From Streptococcus mitis (lineage in GTDB: Bacteria > Bacillota > Bacilli > Lactobacillales > Streptococcaceae): a stretch of DNA of 64,000 nt. How positions within the stretch are numbered: the stretch's first letter is position 1; each line of letters begins with the position of its first letter. The notes under the pieces were generated by a model that was not told the DNA's origin, did no database searches, and saw only the letters and a list, made by a program, of their open reading frames with translations. Of the stretch, positions 34,981-44,106 are shown in pieces. Location of the stretch: the NCBI RefSeq assembly GCF_946190375.1, contig NZ_CAMIAF010000010.1, positions 20,317 through 84,316 of the forward strand. Direction: 5' to 3'. A program made the position numbers and the translations under genes.

Positions 34981-37329
34981 ATGAGACAAACAAATGTTAG
35001 AGGGACATTATCCCTACGTGGCTTTAGAAAATTAAGAACTGGTGCAATTGTTGCGACAGGTGTGATTTTATTGGGGCTAGGATTTTTAGCTCAAACTGTT
35101 TCAGCTAATGAACAAGATGGTGTTTGGGTAGCCAGAACAGTTGCAGAAGTAAAAGCTGATATTCAAAATATAGACAATTTATCACACTATACAATTAAGT
35201 GGGGAGATACACTGAGTGCTATTAGTGGAGCAACGGGGCTATCTGTTGATAGTTTGGTTGAGATAAATCGTATTGCCAATAGAGATTTGATTTTTGCCAA
35301 TAATAAATTGTATTTTAGCGAAGAAGCTTTTCTAAAAGATGGAAATACAGAAGTCAAAAGACAGCGAGTGTCGATTGACAATTCTGGTAGCTGTCAAAGT
35401 TATGAAATTGAAACAAAGACAGATATTGTGACTGGAGAGCAAAGGACTACTGTTAAACAAACGACACCAGTAGTTGTGGAAACACCAGCAGTATCGGTAG
35501 CGAAAGCTGAAGAGTCGGTATCGCCAGCACCAAAAGTGGAAGAACCAGCGACTTCAGCACCAAAAGCAGAAGAGCCAGTGGCAACAACGCCAAAAGTGGA
35601 AGAACCAGCGACTTCAGCACCAAAAGCAGAACAACCAGTAGTAACTGAGCCAAAAACAGAAGAGCCAGTGGCAACAACGCCAAAAGTGGAAGAACCAGTG
35701 ACCCCAGCGCCAAAAGTGGAAGAACCAGCGACTCCAGCACTAAAAGTGGAGGAGCCAGCGACTCCAGCGCCAAAAGTGGAGGAACCAGCGACTCCGGCAC
35801 CGAAAGTGGAAGAACCAGCGACCCCAGCACCGAAAGCAGAGGAGTCAGCGTCTCCAGCACCGAAAGTGGAAGAACCAGCGACCCCAGCGCCAAAAGCAGA
35901 AGAACCAGCGTCTACCACGCCAAAAGTGGAGGAGCCAGCTACACCGGCACCGAAAGAAGAGAAACCAGCAACACCAGCGCCAAAAGCGGAAGAGCCAGCA
36001 ACACCAGCGCCAAAAGTTGAAGAGCCATCGACACCGGCACCGAAAGAAGAGACTCCAGCAACACCAGCGCCAAAAGCGGAAGAGCCATCGACACCGGCAC
36101 CGAAAGAAGAGACTCCAGCAACACCAGCGCCAAAAGTTGAAGAGCCAGCAACACCAGCGCCAAAAGCGGAAGAACCAGCGACACCAGAACCGAAAACTGA
36201 AGAAGAAAAGTTATTAGAGGAAACTAAACAGGATAGCATAAGAGAAAATATTGACGCAGTTGTTAATATTAAATTAGCGGAAATTGAAAAGATTGAAAAC
36301 TCAGATGAAAAAGAAAAATTAAAAGCAAAATTATATGAGTTAAGAAAGAATGCAGTAGATGACATTAAAAATGCTAAAGATGAAGAAGAGGCATTAATAC
36401 TTACAGAAAAACATCAAAATATAATTAATTCTCTTGAAATATCTGGTGAAAAATATACAAAACCAAATTTTGATAAGGATAATTTATCAAATGGACGTAA
36501 TGATGGAACTACGATTGAAGGTGGTAGTACAGCAATAGGACATGGTTCAGGAGAAGCACCTTCAGGAGCAGCGCAACCAGCCTCAGCAGAAGGGACAGAT
36601 AACTCATCAGCACCAACAGCCCAACCACAACCAGAAACAACATCATCAGGAACTTCAAGTTTTAGAAATGCCCCATCAGTTCAAGCAAGAGCAAGAAGAG
36701 TAGCACGTTCAACATCAGAACCAGATGGAACCGTAAATATTAGTTATAACTTCGCTGGAATGCCGGATATTCATGGTTTCCTATCTGACCCAGGAGAAGA
36801 TAACACTGTCATGATTCCTGCTGGAACGAGTGAAGAACAGGCAAAAGAATTAGTAAAAGAAAAAATTCAAGCCAAGATAAAAGATCTAGCTACTAGAGGG
36901 TATCATGTGAAAAATGACATTATTTTTGAGCAAGATACTACTGTAAAAAATTATAACTACGTCGTCACATTCACTAAGGAGGCTACAGGAACTTCAGGTT
37001 TCAGAATGGCTCCAGCAGTTCAACCACGCGCTAGCAGAAATCGTAGAAGTCTAGAACAGCCAGCTCCTCAAAAGGTCAAAGTAAATGTATTTTATAACTT
37101 TGATAAAATGAAAGATATTGCAGGTTTCTTAGGAGATATCAATGGAACTTCTCTTGATATCGCGGAAGGTTCAACAAATGAACAGGTGAAAGCAGCAGCA
37201 AAGAGTCAAGTTGAAGCTAAGAAAGAAGAGTTGAGAAAACGTGGCTATACTTTCAAAGAGGACTATATCTATCAAGCTAATGGGAAAGATTATAACTACG
37301 TTGTAACATTTTCAAAAGCAACCAAATAA
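34981..37329 (+). CDS. LysM surface protein with a proline-rich repeat rod
   Basis: A 782-residue secreted protein. The signal peptide ends near residue 41 (VSANE), and a LysM domain (HYTIKWGDTLSAIS to NNKLYF) fills about 68-111. Then come about 22 ten-residue units of the APKVEEPATP type (about 181-409), a charged helical stretch (about 410-500), a Ser/Thr/Pro linker, and two copies of an unrecognised domain of about 82 residues (585-668 and 701-782), each starting VNxxYNF and ending YNYVVTF. There is no LPXTG, so LysM is the only visible wall anchor, at the N-terminus. The start is ATG 34981 with GAGGAAAA upstream. It stands between vex3 and vncR. The repeat rod is likely to vary in length between strains. 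Confidence 0.82.
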   Translation: MRQTNVRGTLSLRGFRKLRTGAIVATGVILLGLGFLAQTVSANEQDGVWVARTVAEVKADIQNIDNLSHYTIKWGDTLSAISGATGLSVDSLVEINRIANRDLIFANNKLYFSEEAFLKDGNTEVKRQRVSIDNSGSCQSYEIETKTDIVTGEQRTTVKQTTPVVVETPAVSVAKAEESVSPAPKVEEPATSAPKAEEPVATTPKVEEPATSAPKAEQPVVTEPKTEEPVATTPKVEEPVTPAPKVEEPATPALKVEEPATPAPKVEEPATPAPKVEEPATPAPKAEESASPAPKVEEPATPAPKAEEPASTTPKVEEPATPAPKEEKPATPAPKAEEPATPAPKVEEPSTPAPKEETPATPAPKAEEPSTPAPKEETPATPAPKVEEPATPAPKAEEPATPEPKTEEEKLLEETKQDSIRENIDAVVNIKLAEIEKIENSDEKEKLKAKLYELRKNAVDDIKNAKDEEEALILTEKHQNIINSLEISGEKYTKPNFDKDNLSNGRNDGTTIEGGSTAIGHGSGEAPSGAAQPASAEGTDNSSAPTAQPQPETTSSGTSSFRNAPSVQARARRVARSTSEPDGTVNISYNFAGMPDIHGFLSDPGEDNTVMIPAGTSEEQAKELVKEKIQAKIKDLATRGYHVKNDIIFEQDTTVKNYNYVVTFTKEATGTSGFRMAPAVQPRASRNRRSLEQPAPQKVKVNVFYNFDKMKDIAGFLGDINGTSLDIAEGSTNEQVKAAAKSQVEAKKEELRKRGYTFKEDYIYQANGKDYNYVVTFSKATK
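35521..36207 (+). repeat. Tandem 30-base coding repeats (decapeptide rod)
   Basis: About 22 units of 30 bases coding APKVEEPATP and close variants (APKAEEPATP, APKEETPATP). In the last third, units of two or three alternate in a higher-order pattern, as expected from slippage or unequal exchange. Confidence 0.9.
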
Positions 37330-37360
37330 CGTTCATTCCACAGGGAGTGAAATGTGAGCA

Positions 37361-37388
37361 GAGAGAGCGATAGGCTCTCTTTGTTTTA
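37361..37388 (+). terminator. Terminator after the LysM gene
   Basis: AGAGAGC and GCTCTCT pair around GATAG, followed by TTGTTTT. Confidence 0.75.
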
Positions 37389-37490
37389 TCTAGTAGCAAG
37401 TTTCTTAAAGACAAAAGGCCAATAAGAGACTATAATAAATAGAGCAGGTATTTATTCTAAGAAAAATAAAAAATAGAGAGCAGTTAAAGT

Positions 37491-38147
37491 ATGAAAATTT
37501 TAATTGTAGAAGATGAAGAGATGATCCGTGAGGGGATCAGTGACTATTTGACAGATTGTGGTTATGAAACCATTGAGGCTGCAGATGGGCAAGAAGCTTT
37601 AGAAAAATTTTCCAGCTATCAAGTAGCCTTGGTTTTACTGGATATCCAGATGCCCAAGCTCAATGGTCTGGAAGTTCTAGCTGAGATTCGTAAAACCAGT
37701 CAGGTTCCTGTTTTGATGTTGACTGCATTTCAGGATGAGGAATACAAGATGAGTGCCTTTGCCTCTTTGGCAGATGGCTATCTGGAAAAACCTTTCTCCC
37801 TCTCCCTCTTAAAAGTGAGGGTGGACGCGATTTTCAAGCGCTACTACGATACAGGACGAGTCTTCTCCTATAAGGATGCCAAGGTGGACTTTGAAAGCTA
37901 CAGTGCAAGCCTCGCAGGTGAGGAAGTAGCCATCAATGCTAAAGAGTTGGAAATTCTGGACTATCTGGTGAAAAATGAAGGACGGGCCTTGACTCGGTCT
38001 CAGATAATCGATGCCGTCTGGAAAGCGACAGATGAGGTTCCCTTTGACCGTGTCATTGATGTCTATATCAAGGAACTGCGGAAAAAGTTAGACTTGGACT
38101 GCATCCTCACTGTGCGTAATGTTGGTTATAAATTGGAGCGAAAATGA
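37491..38147 (+). CDS. vncR: VncR response regulator (OmpR family)
   Basis: A 218-residue response regulator. The receiver has the acidic pair EDEE near residue 8, phospho-Asp in LLDIQMP (about 52), Thr in MLTAF and Lys in LEKPFS. The C-terminal winged helix (NEGRALTRSQI, then GYKLE) binds DNA. It is the partner of VncS, which it overlaps by four bases. The surface-protein gene lies upstream in place of a direct link to vex3. Regulation of vex by VncRS is the historical proposal. Confidence 0.93.
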   Translation: MKILIVEDEEMIREGISDYLTDCGYETIEAADGQEALEKFSSYQVALVLLDIQMPKLNGLEVLAEIRKTSQVPVLMLTAFQDEEYKMSAFASLADGYLEKPFSLSLLKVRVDAIFKRYYDTGRVFSYKDAKVDFESYSASLAGEEVAINAKELEILDYLVKNEGRALTRSQIIDAVWKATDEVPFDRVIDVYIKELRKKLDLDCILTVRNVGYKLERK

Positions 38148-39472
38148 AACGAACAGGTTTATTTACAAAGATATTTATCTATACCTTCTCGATTTTTAGT
38201 GTTCTGGTTATTTGCCTTCATTTAGCTATTTATTTTCTTTTTCCTTCGACTTATCTGAGCCACCGTCAGGAAACCATTGGTCAGAAGGCAACAGCCATTG
38301 CCCAGTCCCTAGAAGGTAAGGATAGGCAGAGTATCGAGCAAGTGTTAGACTTGTATTCCCAGACTAGTGATATCAAGGGGGCCGTTAAGGGAGAGATGAC
38401 CGAGGACAAGTTAGAAGTCAAGGACAGTCTTCCTCTGGACACGGACCGTCAAACCACTTCGCTCTTTATTGAGGAGCGTGAGGTGACAACGCAGGACGGT
38501 GGTACTATGACTCTCCAGTTTCTAGTTTCCATGGATTTGCAAAAGGAAGCAGAGCAAATCAGTCTCCAATTTCTCCCCTATACCTTGCTGGCATCCTTTC
38601 TGATTTCCCTCTTGGTGGCCTATATCTATGCTCGGACCATTGTTGCTCCAATATTAGAAATCAAGCGAGTGACCCGTCGGATGATGGATCTGGATGCTCA
38701 AGTACGTTTGCGCGTGGATTCTAAGGATGAGATTGGTGATCTCAAGGAACAAATCAATAGCCTCTACCAGCATCTTTTGACTGTCATTGCGGACTTGCAT
38801 GACAAGAATGAAGCCATTCTCCAGCTGGAAAAGATGAAGGTCGAATTCCTACGAGGGGCTTCTCATGAATTGAAAACACCGCTGGCTAGTTTGAAAATCC
38901 TGATTGAAAACATGAAAGAAAATGTCGGTCGTTATAAGGATAGAGATCACTATCTGGGAGTTGCCTTGGGGATTGTGGATGAGCTCAATCACCACGTTCT
39001 CCAGATACTTTCCCTCTCGTCTGTGCAGGAATTGCGAGATGATAGGGAACAAATTGACCTACACCAGATGACGCAAACTCTAGTCAAGGATTATGCCTTG
39101 CTCGCCAAGGAAAGAGAACTCCAGATAGACAATAGTTTAACCAATCAGCAAGCTTATCTAAACCCATCGGTTATGAAGTTGATTCTTTCTAACCTCATTA
39201 GCAATGCTATCAAGCACTCTATTCCAGGTGGCTTAGTTCGCATTGGAGAAAGAGAAGGGGAATTTTTTATAGAAAATAGCTGTAGTCCAGAAGAACAAGA
39301 AAAACTAGCCCAGTCTTTTTCTGACAATGCTAGTCGCAAGGCCAAGGGGTCTGGGATGGGACTCTTTGTGGTTAAGAGTCTATTGGAACATGAAAAATTA
39401 GCTTATCGTTTTAAAATGCAAGAGAATCGTTTAATCTTCTTTATAGCTTTTCCAAAAGTCGTCCAAGACTAG
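38144..39472 (+). CDS. vncS: VncS sensor histidine kinase
   Basis: A 442-residue membrane kinase with an N-terminal span, an extracellular loop of about 110 residues, and a second span (TLLASFLISLLVAYIYA). HAMP, the phospho-acceptor His in GASHELKTPL and the ATP-binding domain (NLISNAIKHS, then GSGMGLFVVKSLL) follow. It overlaps vncR by ATGA. It resembles VanS-type kinases in layout. Confidence 0.93.
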   Translation: MKRTGLFTKIFIYTFSIFSVLVICLHLAIYFLFPSTYLSHRQETIGQKATAIAQSLEGKDRQSIEQVLDLYSQTSDIKGAVKGEMTEDKLEVKDSLPLDTDRQTTSLFIEEREVTTQDGGTMTLQFLVSMDLQKEAEQISLQFLPYTLLASFLISLLVAYIYARTIVAPILEIKRVTRRMMDLDAQVRLRVDSKDEIGDLKEQINSLYQHLLTVIADLHDKNEAILQLEKMKVEFLRGASHELKTPLASLKILIENMKENVGRYKDRDHYLGVALGIVDELNHHVLQILSLSSVQELRDDREQIDLHQMTQTLVKDYALLAKERELQIDNSLTNQQAYLNPSVMKLILSNLISNAIKHSIPGGLVRIGEREGEFFIENSCSPEEQEKLAQSFSDNASRKAKGSGMGLFVVKSLLEHEKLAYRFKMQENRLIFFIAFPKVVQD

Positions 39473-39493
39473 GGATAGAAAGGGTTTACATAG

Positions 39494-39556
39494 ATGAAGC
39501 TAGAAGAAATTCAATCGAAACTGCGAGAAAAACTAGATTTTTTTGTCAAAAAGTGA
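39494..39556 (+). CDS. Possible 20-residue peptide upstream of fba
   Basis: A small frame, MKLEEIQSKLREKLDFFVKK, with AAAGGG 9 bases ahead of ATG. It is charged and could form an amphipathic helix. It ends inside the probable fba promoter region (TGATAAAAT starting at its stop codon). It may be chance, and no homologue is known to me. Confidence 0.25.
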   Translation: MKLEEIQSKLREKLDFFVKK

Positions 39557-39612
39557 TAAAATGAACAATGTAAATGGGATGACCCATAAAAATATACAGG
39601 AGGCCTGATAAA

Positions 39613-40494
39613 ATGGCAATCGTTTCAGCAGAAAAATTTGTCCAAGCAGCTCGTGACAACGGTTATGCAGTTGGTGGATTTAACACAAACAACCTTGAGT
39701 GGACTCAAGCTATCTTGCGCGCAGCAGAAGCTAAAAAAGCTCCAGTTTTGATCCAAACTTCAATGGGTGCTGCTAAATACATGGGTGGTTACAAAGTTGC
39801 TCGCAACTTGATCGCTAACCTTGTTGAATCAATGGGTATCACTGTACCAGTAGCTATCCACCTTGACCACGGTCACTACGAAGATGCACTTGAGTGTATC
39901 CGAGTTGGTTATACTTCAGTTATGTTTGATGGTTCACACCTTCCAGTTGAAGAAAACCTTGAAAAAGCTCGTAAAGTTGTAGAATTTGCTCATGCAAATG
40001 GTGTATCAGTAGAAGCTGAAGTTGGTACTATCGGTGGTGAAGAAGACGGAATCATCGGTGATGGTGAATTGGCTCCAATCGAAGACGCTAAAGCAATGGT
40101 TGAAACTGGTATCGACTTCTTGGCAGCTGGTATCGGTAACATCCACGGTCCTTACCCAGAAAACTGGAAAGGTCTTCACCTTGATCACTTGCAAAAATTG
40201 ACTGAAGCTGTTCCAGGATTCCCAATCGTATTGCACGGTGGTTCAGGTATTCCTGATGAGCAAATCCAAGCAGCTATCAAACTTGGTGTTGCGAAAGTTA
40301 ACGTTAACACAGAATGCCAAATCGCATTCGCTAACGCAACTCGTAAATTTGCTCGTGACTACGAAGCAAACGAAGCAGAATACGACAAGAAAAAACTCTT
40401 CGACCCACGTAAATTCTTGGCTGATGGTGTAAAAGCTATCCAAGCATCAGTTGAAGAACGTATCGACGTATTCGGTTCAGAAGGTAAAGCATAA
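39613..40494 (+). CDS. fba: Fructose-bisphosphate aldolase, class II
   Basis: A 293-residue zinc aldolase of glycolysis that splits fructose 1,6-bisphosphate. Zinc ligands and catalytic residues lie in HLDHGHY, EVGTIGGEED, AAGIGNIHG and LHGGSGIP. AGGAGG precedes the ATG. Codon use is strongly biased to preferred codons (for example GCT, GTT, AAA, GAA), as expected of a very highly expressed gene and unlike its neighbours. An extended -10, TGATAAAAT, lies at 39554-39562. Confidence 0.97.
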   Translation: MAIVSAEKFVQAARDNGYAVGGFNTNNLEWTQAILRAAEAKKAPVLIQTSMGAAKYMGGYKVARNLIANLVESMGITVPVAIHLDHGHYEDALECIRVGYTSVMFDGSHLPVEENLEKARKVVEFAHANGVSVEAEVGTIGGEEDGIIGDGELAPIEDAKAMVETGIDFLAAGIGNIHGPYPENWKGLHLDHLQKLTEAVPGFPIVLHGGSGIPDEQIQAAIKLGVAKVNVNTECQIAFANATRKFARDYEANEAEYDKKKLFDPRKFLADGVKAIQASVEERIDVFGSEGKA

Positions 40495-40513
40495 TCTAGC
40501 TGAATAATACAGA

Positions 40514-40541
40514 GAAGACCTGCCCATTGGGTGGGTTTTTT
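40514..40541 (+). terminator. Terminator after fba
   Basis: CCTGCCCA and TGGGTGGG form a GC-rich stem followed by six T. Confidence 0.85.
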
Positions 40542-40623
40542 GGTGTTTTAAGGAAACTATTAAACCAGAATATTGAATTAAAAATACCACTTTAAGAGAA
40601 AAAATTCAATTCCATAAACTTTA

Positions 40624-40661
40624 GGCAAACGCTTGCATTCTAGTTTTTATTGGACTATAAT
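40624..40661 (+). promoter_or_regulatory. ABC-2 exporter promoter with overlapping cre-like site
   Basis: TTGCAT (40633-40638), 17 bases, TATAAT (40656-40661). On the minus strand, TGCAAGCGTTTGCC (40624-40637) fits the CcpA cre consensus TGNAANCGNTNNCA at most positions and overlaps the -35, so carbon repression is expected. The leader to the start codon is about 109 bases. Confidence 0.6.
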
Positions 40662-40776
40662 AGGTTGGTATAAAGCCTTCTGTAGCAATAAAATGTAGAA
40701 GGTGTAGAAAGTAAGGATTTAGAATATTTGTAGTCAAAAATACAATGTTGCTATTCCTTGCGATAGGGAGATAGAT

Positions 40777-41769
40777 ATGGCAATGATAGAAGTGGAACAT
40801 CTTCAGAAAAATTTTGTGAAGACTGTTAAGGAACCGGGCTTGAAGGGGGCATTACGTTCCTTTATTCATCCTGAAAAGCAGACTTTTGAAGCCGTCAAGG
40901 ATTTAACATTTGAAGTACCAAAAGGCCAGATTTTAGGTTTTATCGGGGCAAATGGTGCTGGGAAGTCAACCACCATCAAAATGCTGACAGGGATTTTAAA
41001 ACCGACATCTGGTTTTTGTCGGATTAACGGCAAGATTCCCCAGGACAATCGTCAAGATTATGTCAAAGATATTGGCGTCGTTTTCGGACAACGCACCCAG
41101 CTATGGTGGGATTTGGCTCTGCAAGAGACCTACACGGTTTTAAAGGAGATTTACGATGTGCCAGATTCGCTCTTCCATAAGCGCATGGATTTTTTGAATG
41201 AAGTCTTGGATTTGAAGGACTTTATCAAGGACCCCGTGCGAACTCTTTCACTGGGACAGCGCATGCGGGCGGACATTGCAGCTTCCTTGCTTCACAATCC
41301 CAAGGTTCTCTTTTTAGATGAGCCGACCATTGGTTTGGACGTTTCGGTCAAGGATAACATTCGTCGGGCTATTACCCAGATCAATCAGGAGGAAGAAACC
41401 ACCATTCTCTTGACCACTCATGACTTGAGCGACATTGAGCAACTTTGTGATCGGATTTTTATGATTGACAAGGGGCAGGAAATTTTTGATGGAACGGTGA
41501 GCCAACTCAAGGAAACCTTTGGCAAGATGAAGACGCTCTCCTTTGAACTGCTACCAGATCAAAGTCATCTCGTCTCTCACTATGAAGGATTGCCTGATAT
41601 GACCGTTGATAGACAGGGGAATAGCCTCAACATTGAATTCGATAGTTCTCGCTACCAATCGGCTGATATTATTAAGCAAACCCTGTCTGATTTTGAAATC
41701 TGCGATTTGAAGATGGTGGATACGGATATCGAGGATATTATCCGTCGCTTCTATCGAAAGGAGCTCTAA
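40777..41769 (+). CDS. ABC-2 exporter ATPase
   Basis: A 330-residue ATPase of the drug/polysaccharide exporter (CcmA/NatA-like) type. Walker A is GANGAGKST, the signature LSLGQRMR, Walker B VLFLDEP, and the switch His lies in LLTTHD. The C-terminal 90 residues form an extra domain. AGGGAG lies 10 bases ahead of ATG. The two permeases that follow (at 41771 and 42591) complete the transporter. The substrate is unknown. A cre-like site in the promoter suggests control by sugar supply. Confidence 0.9.
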   Translation: MAMIEVEHLQKNFVKTVKEPGLKGALRSFIHPEKQTFEAVKDLTFEVPKGQILGFIGANGAGKSTTIKMLTGILKPTSGFCRINGKIPQDNRQDYVKDIGVVFGQRTQLWWDLALQETYTVLKEIYDVPDSLFHKRMDFLNEVLDLKDFIKDPVRTLSLGQRMRADIAASLLHNPKVLFLDEPTIGLDVSVKDNIRRAITQINQEEETTILLTTHDLSDIEQLCDRIFMIDKGQEIFDGTVSQLKETFGKMKTLSFELLPDQSHLVSHYEGLPDMTVDRQGNSLNIEFDSSRYQSADIIKQTLSDFEICDLKMVDTDIEDIIRRFYRKEL

Positions 41770-41770
41770 G

Positions 41771-42589
41771 ATGGTCAAATTGTGGAGACGTTATAAACCC
41801 TTTATCAATGCAGGTGTTCAGGAGTTGATTACCTATCGAGTCAACTTTATTCTTTATCGGATCGGCGATGTCATGGGTGCTTTTGTGGCTTTTTATCTTT
41901 GGAAGGCTGTCTTTGATTCATCGCAGGAGTCCTTGATTCAGGGCTTTAGTATGGCAGATATCACCCTCTACATCATCATGAGTTTTGTGACAAATCTTCT
42001 GACTAGGTCAGATTCGTCCTTTATGATTGGAGAGGAGGTCAAGGATGGTTCCATTATCATGCGTTTGTTGCGACCAGTGCATTTTGCGGCCTCTTATCTC
42101 TTTACTGAGCTTGGGTCCAAGTGGTTGATTTTTATCTCTGTTGGCCTTCCATTTTTAAGTGTCATTGTTTTGATGAAAATCGTATCTGGGCAAGGGATTG
42201 TAGAAGTGTTGGGTTTAACTGTCCTTTATCTCTTTAGTCTAACGCTAGCTTATCTGATTAACTTTTTCTTTAATATCTGCTTTGGATTTTCTGCCTTTGT
42301 GTTTAAAAATCTTTGGGGTTCCAACCTACTTAAGACTTCCATAGTGGTTTTTATGTCTGGAAGTTTGATTCCCTTGGCTTTCTTTCCAAAGGTTGTTTCA
42401 GATATTCTGTCCTTCTTGCCTTTTTCATCCTTGATTTATACTCCGGTCATGATCATTGTTGGGAAATACGATGCCAGTCAGATGATTCAGGCGCTCGCTT
42501 TGCAGTTTTTCTGGCTCTTAGTGATGGTGGGCTTGTCTCAGTTGATTTGGAAACGAGTCCAGTCCTTTATCACCATTCAAGGAGGGTAG
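41771..42589 (+). CDS. ABC-2 exporter permease 1
   Basis: A 272-residue, six-span permease of the ABC-2 (DUF990-type) family. It starts one base after the ATPase stop; AAAGGAG lies ahead. The order ATPase-permease-permease and near-zero spacing mark one operon. The paralogous second permease follows after one base, so the membrane part is a heterodimer. Confidence 0.87.
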   Translation: MVKLWRRYKPFINAGVQELITYRVNFILYRIGDVMGAFVAFYLWKAVFDSSQESLIQGFSMADITLYIIMSFVTNLLTRSDSSFMIGEEVKDGSIIMRLLRPVHFAASYLFTELGSKWLIFISVGLPFLSVIVLMKIVSGQGIVEVLGLTVLYLFSLTLAYLINFFFNICFGFSAFVFKNLWGSNLLKTSIVVFMSGSLIPLAFFPKVVSDILSFLPFSSLIYTPVMIIVGKYDASQMIQALALQFFWLLVMVGLSQLIWKRVQSFITIQGG

Positions 42590-42590
42590 T

Positions 42591-43376
42591 ATGAAAAAAT
42601 ATCAACGCATGCATCTGATTTTTATCAGACAATACATCAAGCAAATCATGGAATACAAGGTGGATTTTGTGGTTGGAGTCCTGGGAGTATTTCTGACTCA
42701 AGGCTTGAACCTCTTGTTTCTCAATGTCATCTTTCAACACATTCCATCCCTGGAAGGTTGGACTTTTCAAGAAATTGCCTTTATCTATGGCTTTTCCTTG
42801 ATTCCCAAGGGACTGGACCATCTCTTTTTTGACAATCTCTGGGCACTAGGGCAACGCCTAGTCCGAAAAGGGGAGTTTGACAAGTATCTGACTCGTCCTA
42901 TCAATCCTCTCTTTCACATCTTGGTTGAGACCTTTCAGATTGATGCCTTGGGTGAACTCTTAGTCGGTGGTATTTTATTGGGAACAACAGTGACTAGCAT
43001 TGATTGGACTCTTCCAAAATTCCTGCTTTTCCTAGTTTGTATTCCTTTTGCGACCTTGATTTATACTTCTTTAAAAATTGCGACAGCTAGTATCGCTTTT
43101 TGGACCAAACAGTCAGGCGCCATGATTTACATTTTCTATATGTTTAATGATTTTGCCAAGTATCCCATTTCCATTTACAATTCATTTCTTCGTTGGTTGA
43201 TTAGCTTTATCGTACCTTTTGCCTTTACGGCCTACTATCCTGCTAGCTATTTCTTGCAGGACAAGGATGTAATCTTTAACATCGGAGGTTTGATTTTGAT
43301 TTCCCTTGTCTTTTTTGGTGTTTCCCTTAAACTCTGGGACAGGGGCTTGGATTCTTATGAAAGCGCTGGGTCCTAA
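42591..43376 (+). CDS. ABC-2 exporter permease 2
   Basis: A 261-residue, six-span permease related to the one upstream (both open with a basic segment followed by a YRVNF or YKVDF motif before the first span). GGAGGG precedes the ATG. It ends at the strong hairpin at 43390. Confidence 0.87.
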   Translation: MKKYQRMHLIFIRQYIKQIMEYKVDFVVGVLGVFLTQGLNLLFLNVIFQHIPSLEGWTFQEIAFIYGFSLIPKGLDHLFFDNLWALGQRLVRKGEFDKYLTRPINPLFHILVETFQIDALGELLVGGILLGTTVTSIDWTLPKFLLFLVCIPFATLIYTSLKIATASIAFWTKQSGAMIYIFYMFNDFAKYPISIYNSFLRWLISFIVPFAFTAYYPASYFLQDKDVIFNIGGLILISLVFFGVSLKLWDRGLDSYESAGS

Positions 43377-43389
43377 GATGAAGAAACTC

Positions 43390-43417
43390 AAAGCCTTGTC
43401 TCAGGACAGGCTTTTTC
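43390..43417 (+). terminator. Terminator after the ABC-2 exporter
   Basis: AAGCCTTGTC and GACAGGCTT pair around TCAG and run into TTTTT. Confidence 0.85.
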
Positions 43418-43490
43418 TAATAGAGATGAAAATTCCTTGATATCTATTCTCAGAGTGATATACTGTAAGTGTAATAGCCGATTTAGCTCA

Positions 43491-43630
43491 TACTCTTCGA
43501 AAATCTCTTCAAACCACGTCAACGTCGCCTTGCCGTTTATATGTGACTGACTTCGTCAGTCTTATCTACAACCTCAAAACAGTGTTTTGAGCAGCCTGCG
43601 GCTAGTTTGCTTTTTGATTTTCATTGAGTA
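43491..43630 (+). repeat. BOX element, boxA-boxB-boxC form
   Basis: Starts TACTCTTCGAAAATCTC, with boxA core CAACGTCGCCTTGCCG, a boxB unit (TGACTGACTTCGTCAGT, then CAAAACAGTGTTTTGAGCA), and a boxC that lacks about 10 bases (TTCCTAGTTTGC reduced to TTTGC), ending ATTGAGTA. Confidence 0.9.
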
Positions 43631-43712
43631 TCAGTTGGAAGAGCAAGGCACTCGTAAAGCCTAGGTTATAGGTAGATAAACGACTGAGGATTTGAAAAAA
43701 ATAGATATGTAG

Positions 43713-43748
43713 AAAATAACCGTTAAGTCTTATTCTTAGCGGTTATTT
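43713..43748. terminator. Hairpin in the prtA upstream region
   Basis: AAATAACCG-TTAAG and CTTA-GCGGTTATT pair around about 8 bases with one bulge, flanked by A-run and T-rich sequence; probably a bidirectional terminator or a remnant. Confidence 0.55.
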
Positions 43749-43937
43749 ATATTCTTTAATGGTGTTGATATTGCACCAATGGTTTCTGTCTTTGTTATTT
43801 TGGTAGTGGTTTAATTTGATTGCTACTATTTTTGATGGTGTGAATGTTGTGATAATGTACCCTAGCTAACTACGAAAGTTTTTGACTCTATATTTTTAAT
43901 GTGTGTTAAAAAATAAATTAATGCATATTAATTTTTC

Positions 43938-43966
43938 TTGACTTAAATTTTTTTAATTGATATACT
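43938..43966 (+). promoter_or_regulatory. prtA promoter
   Basis: TTGACT (43938-43943), 17 bases, TATACT (43961-43966). The ATG is at 44107. Confidence 0.75.
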
Positions 43967-44106
43967 ATTTTCAGAGAGTTAACAATTATATATAAATGCA
44001 CTACTCTATTTCCTAGATAATACTTAGTAAAACTTTTTATAACAAAGGCTAGCAAAGTTAAAGTTTTCTATCTATTGGAAGTTAAATAAATATGTAAGGA
44101 ATTAAA

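Larger units (their letters stand above)
43377..44106. other. Long intergenic region ahead of prtA
   Basis: This holds, in order, the exporter terminator (43390), a BOX element (43491), a second hairpin (43713), then about 180 bases of T-rich sequence with no gene, the prtA promoter (43938) and a leader of about 134 bases. No small coding frame with a ribosome site was found. Confidence 0.6.

Noticed and set aside
34808-34993. A 61-codon minus-strand frame ahead of the LysM gene
   Set aside because: No ribosome site, AT-driven composition, and it overlaps the promoter, leader and start of the LysM gene on the other strand.
35521-36207. A CRISPR-like array
   Set aside because: The repeats have no unique spacers, run in frame in a protein, and no cas genes are present.
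35400-36365. A 321-codon open frame on the minus strand
   Set aside because: It is the shadow of the 30-base repeats of the LysM gene; its Ser/Phe/Gly/Ala periodicity mirrors the forward repeats and it has no ribosome site or promoter.
41551-41778. Short minus-strand frames inside the ABC exporter and other core genes
   Set aside because: They lie fully within well-supported genes and lack start signals; they are frame shadows.
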